Below are positions 43,403 to 52,366 of a stretch of 64,000 nucleotides of DNA, in pieces. The translations under genes and the position numbers were made by a program. The DNA lies in assembly GCA_964411675.1 (NCBI GenBank), contig CAYPLR010000001.1, positions 54,933 to 118,932 of the forward strand, read 5' to 3'. The notes beneath the pieces are model-generated. The model was not told the origin of the DNA, did not search any database, and was given only the letters and a program-made list of their open reading frames with translations. Source of the stretch: JAAYBG01 sp964411675 (GTDB lineage: Bacteria > Bacillota_I > Bacilli_A > ML615J-28 > CAG-698). Positions within the stretch are counted from its first letter, which is position 1. Each line of letters opens with the position of its first letter.

Positions 43403-43431
43403 ATTATATCACATTATTTACATAATTTTAA
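43403..43431 (-). promoter_or_regulatory. Promoter of tmcAL-mrp
   Basis: Minus-strand TATAAT (43403-43408), 17-base spacer, weak -35 TTAAAA (43426-43431). Confidence 0.55.
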
Positions 43432-43453
43432 TAAAAATGATAAAGAAAATAAA

Positions 43454-43486
43454 AAAGAATCAAGCAATTTGTTTTCTTGATTCTTT
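43454..43486 (-). terminator. Terminator of psuG
   Basis: Stem AAAGAATCAAG (43454-43464) / CTTGATTCTTT (43476-43486); on the minus strand it is followed by a T-rich run. Confidence 0.75.
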
Positions 43487-43507
43487 ATCTCTTAACTAAT
43501 TATCCTT

Positions 43508-44416
43508 TTAATATAAGTTCTTGGCAATTTCACTTGCTAGTTTGCAATTATTGAAAACTAGTTGAATATTGGCATCTAAACTATCTCCACCTGTAATTTC
43601 TTTAATTTTTGCTAATAAGTATGGAGTAGTTTTATTTCCTGTTATTTTTAACTCATTCATTTCTTTCAATGCATCAGTAATAGCTTTATCGATAACAATA
43701 GAATCTACTTCATATTCTTTTGGAATTGGATTGGCTACCACAATTCCCCCTCTTAACCCCATTTCCCATTTTGATTGCATCAATCGAGCAATCTCTAAAG
43801 CAGAATCAAGTCTATGGTTCACTTTAAAATCACTTTTAGATGTGTAGAAAGCAGGTAAGAAATCTGTTTGATAACCGATGACTTCAATAGCTTTAGTCTC
43901 TAAGTATTCTAGGGTTAATCCTAAATCAAGAATAGACTTGGCGCCAGCACAAACAACAGCAATATTCGTTTTTGCCAATTCTTCCAAATCCGCAGATATA
44001 TCAAAACTGGTTTCAGCACCTCGATGAACCCCACCAATTCCACCGGTTGCGAAAACTCGAATACCAACTAAACTAGCGATAAAAGAAGTAGCAGAAACCG
44101 TTGTTGCTCCATCTAATTTTTTACTAACTATATAAGGAATATCTCTAGTAGATGTTTTAAATACTTCAAGTCCCTTTTTGCCTAGGTAGTCAATTTCTTT
44201 TTCAGTTAATCCAATTTTTAAATAGCCATTAATAATAGCAATCGTTGCTGGAGTTGCTCCATGTTCTCTGATGATTTGTTCTGCTTTGAGTGCGGTCTCC
44301 ACATTTTGTGGGTAAGGCATTCCATGAGAAATAATCGTAGATTCTAAAGCCACAATTGGGGTTTTATTTTTAAGAGCTTCACTTACTTCTAAGCTTACAG
44401 AAAGATATTTTGTCAT
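43508..44416 (-). CDS. psuG: Pseudouridine-5'-phosphate glycosidase
   Basis: A 302-residue enzyme splitting pseudouridine 5'-phosphate into uracil and ribose 5-phosphate. Family features: 'VALESTIISHGMPYPQN' with the catalytic Glu, 'GATTVSATSFIA', 'VFATGGIGGVHRGAE' and 'VVCAGAKSILDLGLTLE'. Catalytic Lys lies in the 'TRDIPYIVSKKLDGATT' region. The partner kinase PsuK is not adjacent. ATG 44416 chosen over an in-frame TTG two codons upstream because of AAAGGAG spacing. Monocistronic. Confidence 0.94.
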   Translation of the reverse strand: MTKYLSVSLEVSEALKNKTPIVALESTIISHGMPYPQNVETALKAEQIIREHGATPATIAIINGYLKIGLTEKEIDYLGKKGLEVFKTSTRDIPYIVSKKLDGATTVSATSFIASLVGIRVFATGGIGGVHRGAETSFDISADLEELAKTNIAVVCAGAKSILDLGLTLEYLETKAIEVIGYQTDFLPAFYTSKSDFKVNHRLDSALEIARLMQSKWEMGLRGGIVVANPIPKEYEVDSIVIDKAITDALKEMNELKITGNKTTPYLLAKIKEITGGDSLDANIQLVFNNCKLASEIAKNLY

Positions 44417-44440
44417 ATTCAATACTCCTTTAACAGTATA

Positions 44441-44469
44441 ATTATATCATAAAAAATATAATTTGTTAA
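44441..44469 (-). promoter_or_regulatory. Promoter of psuG
   Basis: Minus-strand TTAACA (44464-44469), 17 bases, TATAAT (44441-44446). Confidence 0.75.
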
Positions 44470-44481
44470 TGAAAACAATAT

Positions 44482-44509
44482 TTGAATAAAAAATGTAATA
44501 TGTTATAAT
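44482..44509 (+). promoter_or_regulatory. Promoter of the metallophosphatase gene
   Basis: TTGAAT (44482-44487), 16 bases, TATAAT (44504-44509), then TTAGGAGGATTT before the ATG. Confidence 0.7.
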
Positions 44510-44539
44510 GATACCAAAGAATATCCGTTAGGAGGATTT

Positions 44540-46813
44540 ATGAAAAAGATTTGTATTATAATTTTATTGTTTGGATTCATGTTAACTACATTTTTATTTC
44601 CTGTTTCTTCAGTATTTGTAAAAGCAGCAACAAAAGAAGCCTATCAAATTATTACGAATCCAGGGGAAAATATGGCTAATGAAGTAAACATCAATTGGCA
44701 CTCTGATATTGAGGGAACATTTGTTGAGTATACTTTTAAGAACCAAGTAGACTACACCAATGCCACTCGAGTAGAAGGGCAATGTGAAGCACTTGACTTT
44801 CATGAGCCAGGAGATGACACATGGACCATATATGATTTCTCAGAACGAAAGGTTTGTCGTGCAACCCTAACCAATTTAGTCCCTAATACACAATATAAAT
44901 ATCGAGTGGGTAAAACTGTTTTTTCTAAGGATTACGTTTTTAAAACAGCAGGAACAGGGAGCTTTTCATTTATTAATATGTCTGACCCACAGTTTTATGG
45001 TTCGTCATCTGCTCAAGCATGGTATGATTTAATGGCTGATGCAGTATCTATCAATAGTAAAATCGCATTTACTTTATTAAATGGGGATGTTGTTGATTCA
45101 GGCAATCAAGGTGCACAATGGAATATGTTCTTTGCGAATCAAGAAATTTCTCAAATGATGGTAGCAGCAGCAACAGGAAACCACGAATATTATGCCAGTA
45201 ATACGACTACTATTGATGCAAGATTTTATAATGCTCACCATAATAATCCAAAAAATGGAGCTAGTAATGTGGTCAATTCCAATTATTATTTTATTTATAA
45301 TAATGCTTTATTTATTGTGCTTGATTCTCAAAAATCAGAAGGAGCAACATGGGCTACTCAAAAAGCATGGTTTGAAGAAGTGGTAAGAGCCCATCCAACT
45401 CAATATATTATTGTTTCTTCTCATCTTGGTATTTATGGAGGAGCAAACCGTGATGCTTCAACAACTTATAGACGAGTATGGATGCCTTTGTTTGATAAGT
45501 ATGGAGTTGACTTAGTGTTAACTGGACATGACCATATTTACGCTCGTAGTAAAAAAATATATAATGATGAAGAAACTACGAATCGCTTCCAAGGAACTTA
45601 TTATATTATTGGTGGTGTAGCTGGTAGTTCAACAAAATATAATGCTAATGACCTTGATAAATCAAAAATGGATCAATGGTATGAATTAACAACTACTTAT
45701 GGAATTGTAACAGTAGCATCAGGAACGATTACTTATCGCTGCTATGACAAGGATAAAAATGTGGTTGATTTATTGATGATTTCTTCTAAACGAACAGGAA
45801 ATGCTAGTGAAACATTTAGTAAGGAAGAATTCTTAGAAAATTTAAAAATTGTTCCTAATGATAGTGATTATAGTACAGCTAGTTTTAATTGGTCATCAAT
45901 AGCTTATGGCTATGTAGATACCATTCGTTTATATGATGATAAGGATACTTTAATTGAGTCACGTTTTATCAATACCGATAATGATAACTATTTTGCAATT
46001 TCTGGACTAACACTGAATAAAGACTATCAATATAAAGCAATTATTGATTTTCGTGATGGGACTACAGCAACAGAACAAATCGACTTTAGTACAAGTATTG
46101 ATTATGGTAATATTGAAATAATAGAAGAAACCTCATCGGAACAAGGAATTTTAGTCAAGTTTAATAGTAATCTTCGTAGTGATCTACTAGGAGAAGTGAC
46201 AGTGTCACTAAATGGAAAACCACTGCAGAACTTCAATTCTAAACTGACGACAGGAGAGGTTTTATTACCAAGAGAAGAATTGCAAGTAAATAATGAGATT
46301 GTTTTCTCATCGGTAGCCTTAACAGATAGTTCTTTGGTCGTTCTTCATCAATTTTCTAAAACAATTGCGATAGAAATAACTCTAGATAAGAATGATATCA
46401 CGTTAGAAAAAGGAGAGGAAGCAAAAGCCAACTTATCCATCTTTCCTCAAGGAACTCATGATATTCATGTTACAAGCGAAAATGAAGCGATTGCTACTGC
46501 CAATATAGTAGATAACGAAATTACCATTACTGGTGTTAGTGGTGGGGAAACAACCATCCTAGTTACAATTGGGGACGAAGAATTATCAATTACAGTAAAA
46601 GTAAATGAAATGGTTGANNNNNNNNNNNNNNNNNNNNNNNNNNNNNNNNNNNNNNNNNNNNNNNNNNNNNNNNNNNNNNNNNNNNNNNNNNNNNNNNNNN
46701 NNNNNNNNNNNNNNNNNGAACCATCAACAGGATGTAATTCAACAACTGCCACATTCATCATTTCTGGATTTGGATTACTAGCATTCTTCATTCGCCGTCG
46801 TCGTTTCTTCTAA
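44540..46813 (+). CDS. Secreted purple-acid-phosphatase-like metallophosphoesterase, C-terminally anchored
   Basis: Extracellular phosphatase, about 757 codons including the gap. Signal peptide (about 30 residues, 'VKA-ATK'), Fn3-like PAP N-domain (about 35-135), calcineurin-like domain with 'SDPQF', 'LNGDVVDSG', 'ATGNHEYY', 'VSSHLG' and 'LTGHDHIYARS' (metal ligands), further beta domains including a Big_2-like module ('ITLEKGEEAKANLSIFP'), and a tail 'STGCN' - membrane segment - 'RRRRFF' identical in layout to the CBM protein. A 100-N gap interrupts the linker before the tail, so the true length is unknown. It likely releases phosphate at the cell surface. TTAGGAGGATTT precedes the ATG. Confidence 0.87.
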   Translation: MKKICIIILLFGFMLTTFLFPVSSVFVKAATKEAYQIITNPGENMANEVNINWHSDIEGTFVEYTFKNQVDYTNATRVEGQCEALDFHEPGDDTWTIYDFSERKVCRATLTNLVPNTQYKYRVGKTVFSKDYVFKTAGTGSFSFINMSDPQFYGSSSAQAWYDLMADAVSINSKIAFTLLNGDVVDSGNQGAQWNMFFANQEISQMMVAAATGNHEYYASNTTTIDARFYNAHHNNPKNGASNVVNSNYYFIYNNALFIVLDSQKSEGATWATQKAWFEEVVRAHPTQYIIVSSHLGIYGGANRDASTTYRRVWMPLFDKYGVDLVLTGHDHIYARSKKIYNDEETTNRFQGTYYIIGGVAGSSTKYNANDLDKSKMDQWYELTTTYGIVTVASGTITYRCYDKDKNVVDLLMISSKRTGNASETFSKEEFLENLKIVPNDSDYSTASFNWSSIAYGYVDTIRLYDDKDTLIESRFINTDNDNYFAISGLTLNKDYQYKAIIDFRDGTTATEQIDFSTSIDYGNIEIIEETSSEQGILVKFNSNLRSDLLGEVTVSLNGKPLQNFNSKLTTGEVLLPREELQVNNEIVFSSVALTDSSLVVLHQFSKTIAIEITLDKNDITLEKGEEAKANLSIFPQGTHDIHVTSENEAIATANIVDNEITITGVSGGETTILVTIGDEELSITVKVNEMVXXXXXXXXXXXXXXXXXXXXXXXXXXXXXXXXXXEPSTGCNSTTATFIISGFGLLAFFIRRRRFF
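46618..46717. other. Assembly gap of 100 N inside the metallophosphatase gene
   Basis: Unlike the gap at 28140, the flanks show no long overlap. The frame happens to continue across it. The gap falls where a repetitive Pro/Thr/Glu-type linker would be expected ('EPSTGCN' follows), which may be why assembly failed. Confidence 0.9.
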
Positions 46814-46853
46814 CAAACGATGGGAATTTAGAAAAATAACAATATCGTTTGTT
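46812..46853 (+). repeat. Inverted repeat between phosphatase and lipoprotein genes
   Basis: Arms AACAAACGAT (46812-46821) and ATCGTTTGTT (46844-46853), 22-base loop, no T-run. More likely an mRNA processing or stability hairpin than a terminator. Confidence 0.5.
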
Positions 46854-46887
46854 GTCTAGTTATAAGATGCAGAAAACAGGTGGATAT

Positions 46888-47655
46888 ATGCGGAAAACTT
46901 TTACTATCACAATCATAGGTGTTTTATTATTTTTTGCTTCTGGATGTAAGAAAGAAGAGGTTGTTGATGTTCAAATTCTATTAGACCAAGATGTGATGGT
47001 TGTTGGTGAACAGCAATATGCAACCTATCAATTAACTCCTGATAAAGAAGATAATCTTCATTTTACTTGGATTTCTAGCAAGCCAAGCGTCGTTAGGATT
47101 GATCAAGATGGAAACTGTCATGCTTTAGCTACTGGAAAAGCAACCATTTCGATTGTTTTTGAAGGAAGATTGAATCTAACAGCAGAGAAAGAGATCATTG
47201 TACTTTCGATTCCTAGTGAAAAAGAAAGTACAGTTATTACTGAGAATGCAATCCTTGTTACAACCATTGATCAAACAATTTTACATGATTCGAGCAATAG
47301 AATCATGGTTACGGTTAACCTAACGGCACGAAAAGAATTTACCGCAATTTTATCGACGGGTACATTTCAACGATTGGGATTGATTGATGTCGCTATTGTC
47401 AATGAAGAGAATAAGGAACAAAAATATTATTTGTATAGTGAATTATATCGAATGGCAGTAACAGATGATGAGTATGAATTTACCTTATTGGAGGGAGAAT
47501 CCGTTACTAGGTCATTGAGCTTTGCTACCCTTCCTTTTGTAAATATCGAAGGAGATGAAACAATAGCTCCCCCTGGAACCTATCAAGTACAAATTAGAAT
47601 TTCTCTATTTGGCGAAGATTGGCAAGATACAGGACTAGAAATTGTCGTTTCATAA
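46888..47655 (+). CDS. Lipoprotein with bacterial Ig-like (Big_2) domain
   Basis: A 255-residue lipoprotein: hydrophobic leader and lipobox 'FASGC' (Cys about 20). Residues about 30-110 resemble a Big_2 Ig-like domain ('WISSKPSVVRIDQDGNCHALATGKATISIVF'-type pattern: 'SSKPSVVRID', 'GKATISIVFE'). The rest is beta-rich with no recognised motif. It follows the phosphatase, which has a similar Ig-like module, and may share its transcript, but the role is unknown. ATG 46888 chosen for AGGTGGATAT; the frame extends upstream only through a TTG. Confidence 0.7.
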   Translation: MRKTFTITIIGVLLFFASGCKKEEVVDVQILLDQDVMVVGEQQYATYQLTPDKEDNLHFTWISSKPSVVRIDQDGNCHALATGKATISIVFEGRLNLTAEKEIIVLSIPSEKESTVITENAILVTTIDQTILHDSSNRIMVTVNLTARKEFTAILSTGTFQRLGLIDVAIVNEENKEQKYYLYSELYRMAVTDDEYEFTLLEGESVTRSLSFATLPFVNIEGDETIAPPGTYQVQIRISLFGEDWQDTGLEIVVS

Positions 47656-47665
47656 AAAATAACAC

Positions 47666-47700
47666 AAAAAGGCATAGATTTCATTCTATACCTTTTTTAT
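47666..47700 (+). terminator. Terminator after the lipoprotein gene
   Basis: Stem AAAAAGGCATAGA (47666-47678) / TCTATACCTTTTT (47685-47697) with one mismatch and a T-run. Confidence 0.8.
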
Positions 47701-47757
47701 ATGTGTATAGATTGTGTAAAAAGCTATGATAGGTTTTGTAAATGTTCTTGAATAGGG

Positions 47758-47785
47758 TTGAAAAAAATCCTAAAAGTTGTATAAT
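47758..47785 (+). promoter_or_regulatory. Promoter of the glutamate-fermentation operon
   Basis: TTGAAA (47758-47763), 16 bases, TATAAT (47780-47785), then AAGGAGAAAG before glmS. No other promoter is evident until after murI, so the nine following genes probably share it. Confidence 0.75.
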
Positions 47786-47818
47786 ATATTAGTAAATAAT
47801 ATAAAGGAGAAAGTAAAA

Positions 47819-48223
47819 ATGAAAACAATTGTGATCGGTGTGATTGGCGCTGATGTTCATGCGGTTGGTAATAAAATTATTGAATATGTTTTAAAAAATC
47901 AAGGTTATAATGTTGTCAATGTCGGTGTTTTATCTTCTCAAGAAGACTTTATCAATGCAGCAATTGAAACCAATGCCCATGCTATTTTAGTATCATCCTT
48001 ATATGGTCATGGGGAAATTGATTGTCGTGGTATGCGTGATAAATGCGTGGAAGCAGGTATTGGCGATATTTTACTTTATGTTGGTGGAAATATTGTTGTT
48101 GGAAAACAAGATTTTGAAGGGGTGAAACGCCGTTTCGAAGAAATGGGATTCAATCGTATTTATGCACCAGGAACCCCTATTGAAGCGATATTGCCCACTT
48201 TAAAAGCAGATTTGGGAGAATAA
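47819..48223 (+). CDS. glmS: Methylaspartate mutase, cobalamin-binding S subunit
   Basis: The small B12-binding component of adenosylcobalamin-dependent glutamate mutase, which interconverts L-glutamate and (2S,3S)-3-methylaspartate. The 134-residue length is right. The base-off motif D12-x-H14-x2-G17 ('GADVHAVG') supplies the His ligand to cobalt; 'SSLYGHGEIDCRG' and 'LYVGGNIVVGK' complete the signature. ATG 47819 follows AAGGAGAAAG; a longer frame would start within the promoter. First gene of the operon, 2 bases before glmL. This glmS is not glucosamine-6-phosphate synthase. Confidence 0.96.
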   Translation: MKTIVIGVIGADVHAVGNKIIEYVLKNQGYNVVNVGVLSSQEDFINAAIETNAHAILVSSLYGHGEIDCRGMRDKCVEAGIGDILLYVGGNIVVGKQDFEGVKRRFEEMGFNRIYAPGTPIEAILPTLKADLGE

Positions 48224-48225
48224 AC

Positions 48226-49608
48226 ATGGAATTATATTTGTTAGTTGACTTTGGTTCAACCTATACAAAGTTAACTGCTGTTGATCTTGAAAAAGCGGAT
48301 ATCATAGCGACCTCTAATAGCTTTACAACTGTAGCTACCGATATTCATGATGGCTATCATCAAGCACTGCAACGGCTTTATCAGAAAATTGGATCTAAAG
48401 TTTCCTTTTCCAAAATAGTCGCTTGCTCCTCTGCTGCTGGAGGATTAAAAATGGCAGCAATCGGTCTTGTTGAAGAGTTGACTGTAGAAGCTGCCAAAAG
48501 GGTATGCTTGGGTGCTGGAGGTAAAGTTGATTTGGTCTTTTCCCATTATCTAAACACCAAGGAAGCAGCCAGAATCAATCAAGAAAACATCGATATCATC
48601 CTCCTTGCAGGGGGAACTGATGGTGGTAATCAAGATTGTGTCTTGCACAATGCTGAAGTATTAGGAAAAACAGGCATTCAAGTTCCTGTTATTTATGCAG
48701 GAAACAAATCTTGTCAAGATGGGATTATTGAAATATTTGAAAAATATCATATGGAATATTATATTTGTGACAATGTAATGCCGAAATTGAATGTATTAAA
48801 TATCGAAAGTGCTCGTGAAGTAATTCGTAAAGTATTTATGAATAACATCATTGAAGCCAAGGGAATTAAAAAGATTGAGAATGAAATTGATCAAATTATT
48901 CTTCCTACTCCTCATGCAGTCTTAAAAGCTACAGAATTGTTATCAAAAGGCTATTTAGGAGAAAAAGGACTTGGAGAAATTGTCATTGTTGATATTGGGG
49001 GAGCAACTACGGATGTTTATTCCATTTGCTCTGGATCACCAAAACGAGCTGATGTCATTTTAAAAGGATTAGAAGAACCTTTTGCGAAGCGAACCGTAGA
49101 AGGAGATTTAGGAATGCGATATTCCGCTATGGGTGTTGTCAATGCTTTGAGTGCAGAAGAAGTGAATCGCTACCAAGAACAAGGCCTTGACATCGTGAGT
49201 GAAGCGAAAAAACGAGCAGCCAATGTTGATATGATTCCTCAAAACGAGGAAGATGAAAAAACGGATATTATTTTTGGCCAAATTTGTAGTAACATGGGAA
49301 TGAGTCGCCATGTGGGTAAAATGGATACTCAGTATACACCGATAGGAACTTACTATTTTCAATATGGAAAAGATTTAACAGATGTAAACTATATTATTGG
49401 TACGGGTGGAGTTATTATTTATAACCATTACCCCCAAGAGATATTGAAAAAAATGTTAGCAAATGAACAAAGTATTATGGAGTTGCGTCCAAAAAACGCA
49501 AAATTTTTACTTGATAAAGAATATATTTTTTCAGCAATGGGCTTATTGAGTTTGCATGAACCACTAGTAGCCTTAAAGATCATGAAAAAATATATCATAA
49601 ATATATAG
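48226..49608 (+). CDS. glmL: Methylaspartate mutase accessory protein GlmL (MutL)
   Basis: A 460-residue ASKHA-fold ATPase encoded between the two mutase subunits; by analogy with other B12-enzyme reactivases it is thought to reactivate or assemble the holoenzyme. Motifs: 'LLVDFGSTYTKLTAVD' (phosphate 1), 'ILLAGGTDGGNQD', 'VIYAGNKSC' and 'IVIVDIGGATTDVYS' (phosphate 2). 'GDLGMRYSAMGV' is typical of the GlmL group. It is unrelated to the mismatch-repair MutL. Placed between glmS and glmE in the standard order. Confidence 0.95.
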   Translation: MELYLLVDFGSTYTKLTAVDLEKADIIATSNSFTTVATDIHDGYHQALQRLYQKIGSKVSFSKIVACSSAAGGLKMAAIGLVEELTVEAAKRVCLGAGGKVDLVFSHYLNTKEAARINQENIDIILLAGGTDGGNQDCVLHNAEVLGKTGIQVPVIYAGNKSCQDGIIEIFEKYHMEYYICDNVMPKLNVLNIESAREVIRKVFMNNIIEAKGIKKIENEIDQIILPTPHAVLKATELLSKGYLGEKGLGEIVIVDIGGATTDVYSICSGSPKRADVILKGLEEPFAKRTVEGDLGMRYSAMGVVNALSAEEVNRYQEQGLDIVSEAKKRAANVDMIPQNEEDEKTDIIFGQICSNMGMSRHVGKMDTQYTPIGTYYFQYGKDLTDVNYIIGTGGVIIYNHYPQEILKKMLANEQSIMELRPKNAKFLLDKEYIFSAMGLLSLHEPLVALKIMKKYIINI

Positions 49609-49627
49609 ATGGAGCATATAGATATCA

Positions 49628-51115
49628 ATGGAACTAAAAAATAAAAAACTTACCGAAGCAGAATTTTTTGCAATACGAAAAGAAGTATTGGCATCATGGC
49701 CGACAGGCTCATCCAAATTATTAGATTTAGATGGTGCTATCGAACGAATGAAACGACTTCCTGATAGTAAGAATTTTGCTATCAAAATGGAACAAGCAGC
49801 CAAACAAGAAAAAACACTAGTTCAACCTCGTGCAGGAGTTGCCATTTTGGAAGAACATATTAAATTATTACAATATTTAGAGGATGCTGGTGCAGATTTT
49901 CTCCCTTCAACAATCGATTCCTATACAAGACAAAATCGTTATCATGAAGCAGAGCGAGGAATTGAAGAAAGTAAAATTATGGGAAGAAGCATGTTAAATG
50001 GCTTTCCCGCTGTTAATTATGGAGTTGAGTTATGTCGTCAAGTCCTTGACTCCGTGAATGTTCCTCTACAAGCTCGCCATGGAACTCCCGATTCACGTTT
50101 ACTAGCAGAAATTATTCATGCTGCTGGTTGGACTTCGAATGAAGGAGGAGGAATTTCTTATAACGTTCCCTATGCAAAAAATGTGTCGATTGAAGATTCG
50201 ATTAAATACTGGCAATATTGTGACCGCTTAGTGGGTTATTATGAAGAACATGGAGCTCATATTAATCGTGAGCCATTTGGTCCCTTAACAGGAACTCTTG
50301 TTCCACCTTCGATTTCTAATGCCGTTGGTATTATTGAAGCACTACTTGCTGCTGAGCAAGGAGTAAAGAACATCACGGTTGGTTATGGTCAAGGGGGAAA
50401 TTTTATCCAAGACATCGCTGCTATTCAGTCTTTAAAAGATCAAACAATCGATTATTTAAAGCGTTATGGTTATCATGACGTCCTAGTTACAACGGTATTC
50501 CATCAATGGATGGGTGGCTTTCCTGCCGATGAAGCGGAAGCAACTGCACTAATATCATTAGCTTCTACCGTAGCTGCCCTAGGAAAAGCAACAAAAATGA
50601 TTAATAAGACCCCTTATGAATCCGTAGGTATCCCAACGAAAGAGGCTAATGCGATTGGCATTAAAGCTTCTAAATTTGTTGTGAATTTATTTAAAGATCA
50701 AAAAAACCCTTCTAGTCATCAATATTTAGAAGAGTATCGCCAAATTAGAAAAGAAGTCGATTCTTTATTAGAACATGTATTTCATTTAGGAAATGGAGAT
50801 TTAGCGGTTGGTACTGTTGAAGCATTCAAACAAGGAATCCTTGATATTCCGTTTGCTCCAAGTAAGTTTAACGCTGGAAAAATGCTTCCTGCACGTGATA
50901 ATTTAGGTTGTATTCGAGTATTAGAATTTGGTAATCTAGGATTTAATGAAGAAATCAAAGAATTCCATCGTCATAAAATACAAGAACGAGCAAAATACGA
51001 AGGTCGTGAGGTGTCATTCCAAATGACCATTGATGATGTGTGCGCAGTAAGTGCAGGAGAATTAATCGGCCACCATACAAAGACAAAAAGAAATATAGAA
51101 AAGAAGGGTAAATAA
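49628..51115 (+). CDS. glmE: Methylaspartate mutase, catalytic E subunit
   Basis: A 495-residue TIM-barrel subunit that binds glutamate and, with GlmS and adenosylcobalamin, performs the carbon-skeleton rearrangement. Conserved stretches: 'VQPRAGVAILEEHIKLL', 'LPSTIDSYTRQNRY', 'LNGFPAVNYG', 'LQARHGTPDSRLLAEI', 'SNEGGGISYNVPYAKN' and 'VGYGQGGNFIQDIAAI' (Arg residues here bind the substrate carboxylates in characterised enzymes). Nineteen bases after glmL, 2 before the ammonia-lyase gene. Confidence 0.96.
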   Translation: MELKNKKLTEAEFFAIRKEVLASWPTGSSKLLDLDGAIERMKRLPDSKNFAIKMEQAAKQEKTLVQPRAGVAILEEHIKLLQYLEDAGADFLPSTIDSYTRQNRYHEAERGIEESKIMGRSMLNGFPAVNYGVELCRQVLDSVNVPLQARHGTPDSRLLAEIIHAAGWTSNEGGGISYNVPYAKNVSIEDSIKYWQYCDRLVGYYEEHGAHINREPFGPLTGTLVPPSISNAVGIIEALLAAEQGVKNITVGYGQGGNFIQDIAAIQSLKDQTIDYLKRYGYHDVLVTTVFHQWMGGFPADEAEATALISLASTVAALGKATKMINKTPYESVGIPTKEANAIGIKASKFVVNLFKDQKNPSSHQYLEEYRQIRKEVDSLLEHVFHLGNGDLAVGTVEAFKQGILDIPFAPSKFNAGKMLPARDNLGCIRVLEFGNLGFNEEIKEFHRHKIQERAKYEGREVSFQMTIDDVCAVSAGELIGHHTKTKRNIEKKGK

Positions 51116-51117
51116 AA

Positions 51118-52362
51118 ATGAAAATTAAACAAGTTATTCTATCAAAATCATATACAGGATTTTACTTTGATGATCAAAAAGCAATTAAAGGTGGAGCAGA
51201 TCATGATGGCTTTACTTATGTTGGAGAACCAAAAACACCAGGGTTCACCAGTATCCGTCAAACAGGCGAAGCCATTTCCATTCAACTAGTATTAGAAGAT
51301 GGTAGTGTTGCCGTTGGTGATTGTGCTGCTGTTCAATATAGTGGTGCTGGCGGAAGAGATCCATTGTTTCTTGCTGATGAATTTATTCCTTTTATTGAGA
51401 AAGAAATCAAGCCATTATTAATTGGGGAAGATGTCAGTAAATTTAAAGAATTGGCTTTAAAATATGACCATCTTCAAGTGAATGGCAAACGTCTTCATAC
51501 AGCCATTCGTTATGGTATCACTCAAGCGTTATTAAAAGCAACAGCGATTACCAATAAATTAACCATGGCAGAAGTCATTCGAAAAGAATATGGCATTCCT
51601 GAAAAAAAATATGCTCCAGTAGCTGTTTTCACCCAATCAGGGGATGATCGATACAATAACGCAGATAAAATGATTATCAAACAAGCCGATGTATTACCTC
51701 ATGCTTTGATTAATCATGTTGAAACAAAACTAGGTAACCATGGGGAATTATTATTAGAATACGTGATTTGGTTACGCAATCGTACTTTAAAACTTCGTAA
51801 GAACGAACAATATAACCCTGTTTTTCATATTGATACTTATGGAACAGTAGGAATTGCATTTAATAATGACGTACCTAAAATGGTAGATTATTTTGCTGTT
51901 TTAGCGGAAGCTGCGAAACCATTCCATTTACGTATTGAAGGTCCAGTAGATGCTGGAAATAGAGAAGACACCATGATTGCTCTACGCGATATTAGTGCTT
52001 TACTTGATCAAAGAAAGATTGATGTGGAGATTGTTGCCGATGAGTGGTGTAATACACTAGAAGATGTTATCTATTTTGCTGATAACAAAGCGGGACATAT
52101 GTTGCAAGTAAAAACTCCAGATTTAGGCGGAGTAAATAATGTTGTTGAAGCATTATTATATTGTAATAAAAAGAATATTGGTAGCTATTGTGGCGGTACT
52201 TGTAATGAAACAAATATTTCAAGTGAAGCAACCACCAATATTGCTATCGCTTGCCATGCAACACAATGCCTAGCAAAACCAGGTATGGGTTGTGATGAAG
52301 GATTTATGATTGTAAAGAATGAAATTAATAGAGTTGTTGCTCTAGCAAATTCAAGGAGATAA
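51118..52362 (+). CDS. mal: Methylaspartate ammonia-lyase
   Basis: An enolase-superfamily enzyme removing ammonia from (2S,3S)-3-methylaspartate to give mesaconate. The 414-residue length matches the Clostridium tetanomorphum enzyme. 'LQVKTPDLGG' holds the catalytic Lys (Lys332, equivalent to Lys331), 'NHVETKLG' the His region, and metal ligands appear in 'HIDTYG', 'RIEGPVD' and 'VADEWCN'. 'GSYCGGTCNETNISSE' near the end is a family hallmark. Two bases after glmE and 4 before citD. Confidence 0.97.
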   Translation: MKIKQVILSKSYTGFYFDDQKAIKGGADHDGFTYVGEPKTPGFTSIRQTGEAISIQLVLEDGSVAVGDCAAVQYSGAGGRDPLFLADEFIPFIEKEIKPLLIGEDVSKFKELALKYDHLQVNGKRLHTAIRYGITQALLKATAITNKLTMAEVIRKEYGIPEKKYAPVAVFTQSGDDRYNNADKMIIKQADVLPHALINHVETKLGNHGELLLEYVIWLRNRTLKLRKNEQYNPVFHIDTYGTVGIAFNNDVPKMVDYFAVLAEAAKPFHLRIEGPVDAGNREDTMIALRDISALLDQRKIDVEIVADEWCNTLEDVIYFADNKAGHMLQVKTPDLGGVNNVVEALLYCNKKNIGSYCGGTCNETNISSEATTNIAIACHATQCLAKPGMGCDEGFMIVKNEINRVVALANSRR

Positions 52363-52366
52363 AAAT

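Noticed and set aside
47819..48223. glmS as glucosamine-6-phosphate synthase or its ribozyme
   Set aside because: The protein is a 134-residue B12-binding domain with DxHxxG; there is no amidotransferase and no ribozyme-like leader.
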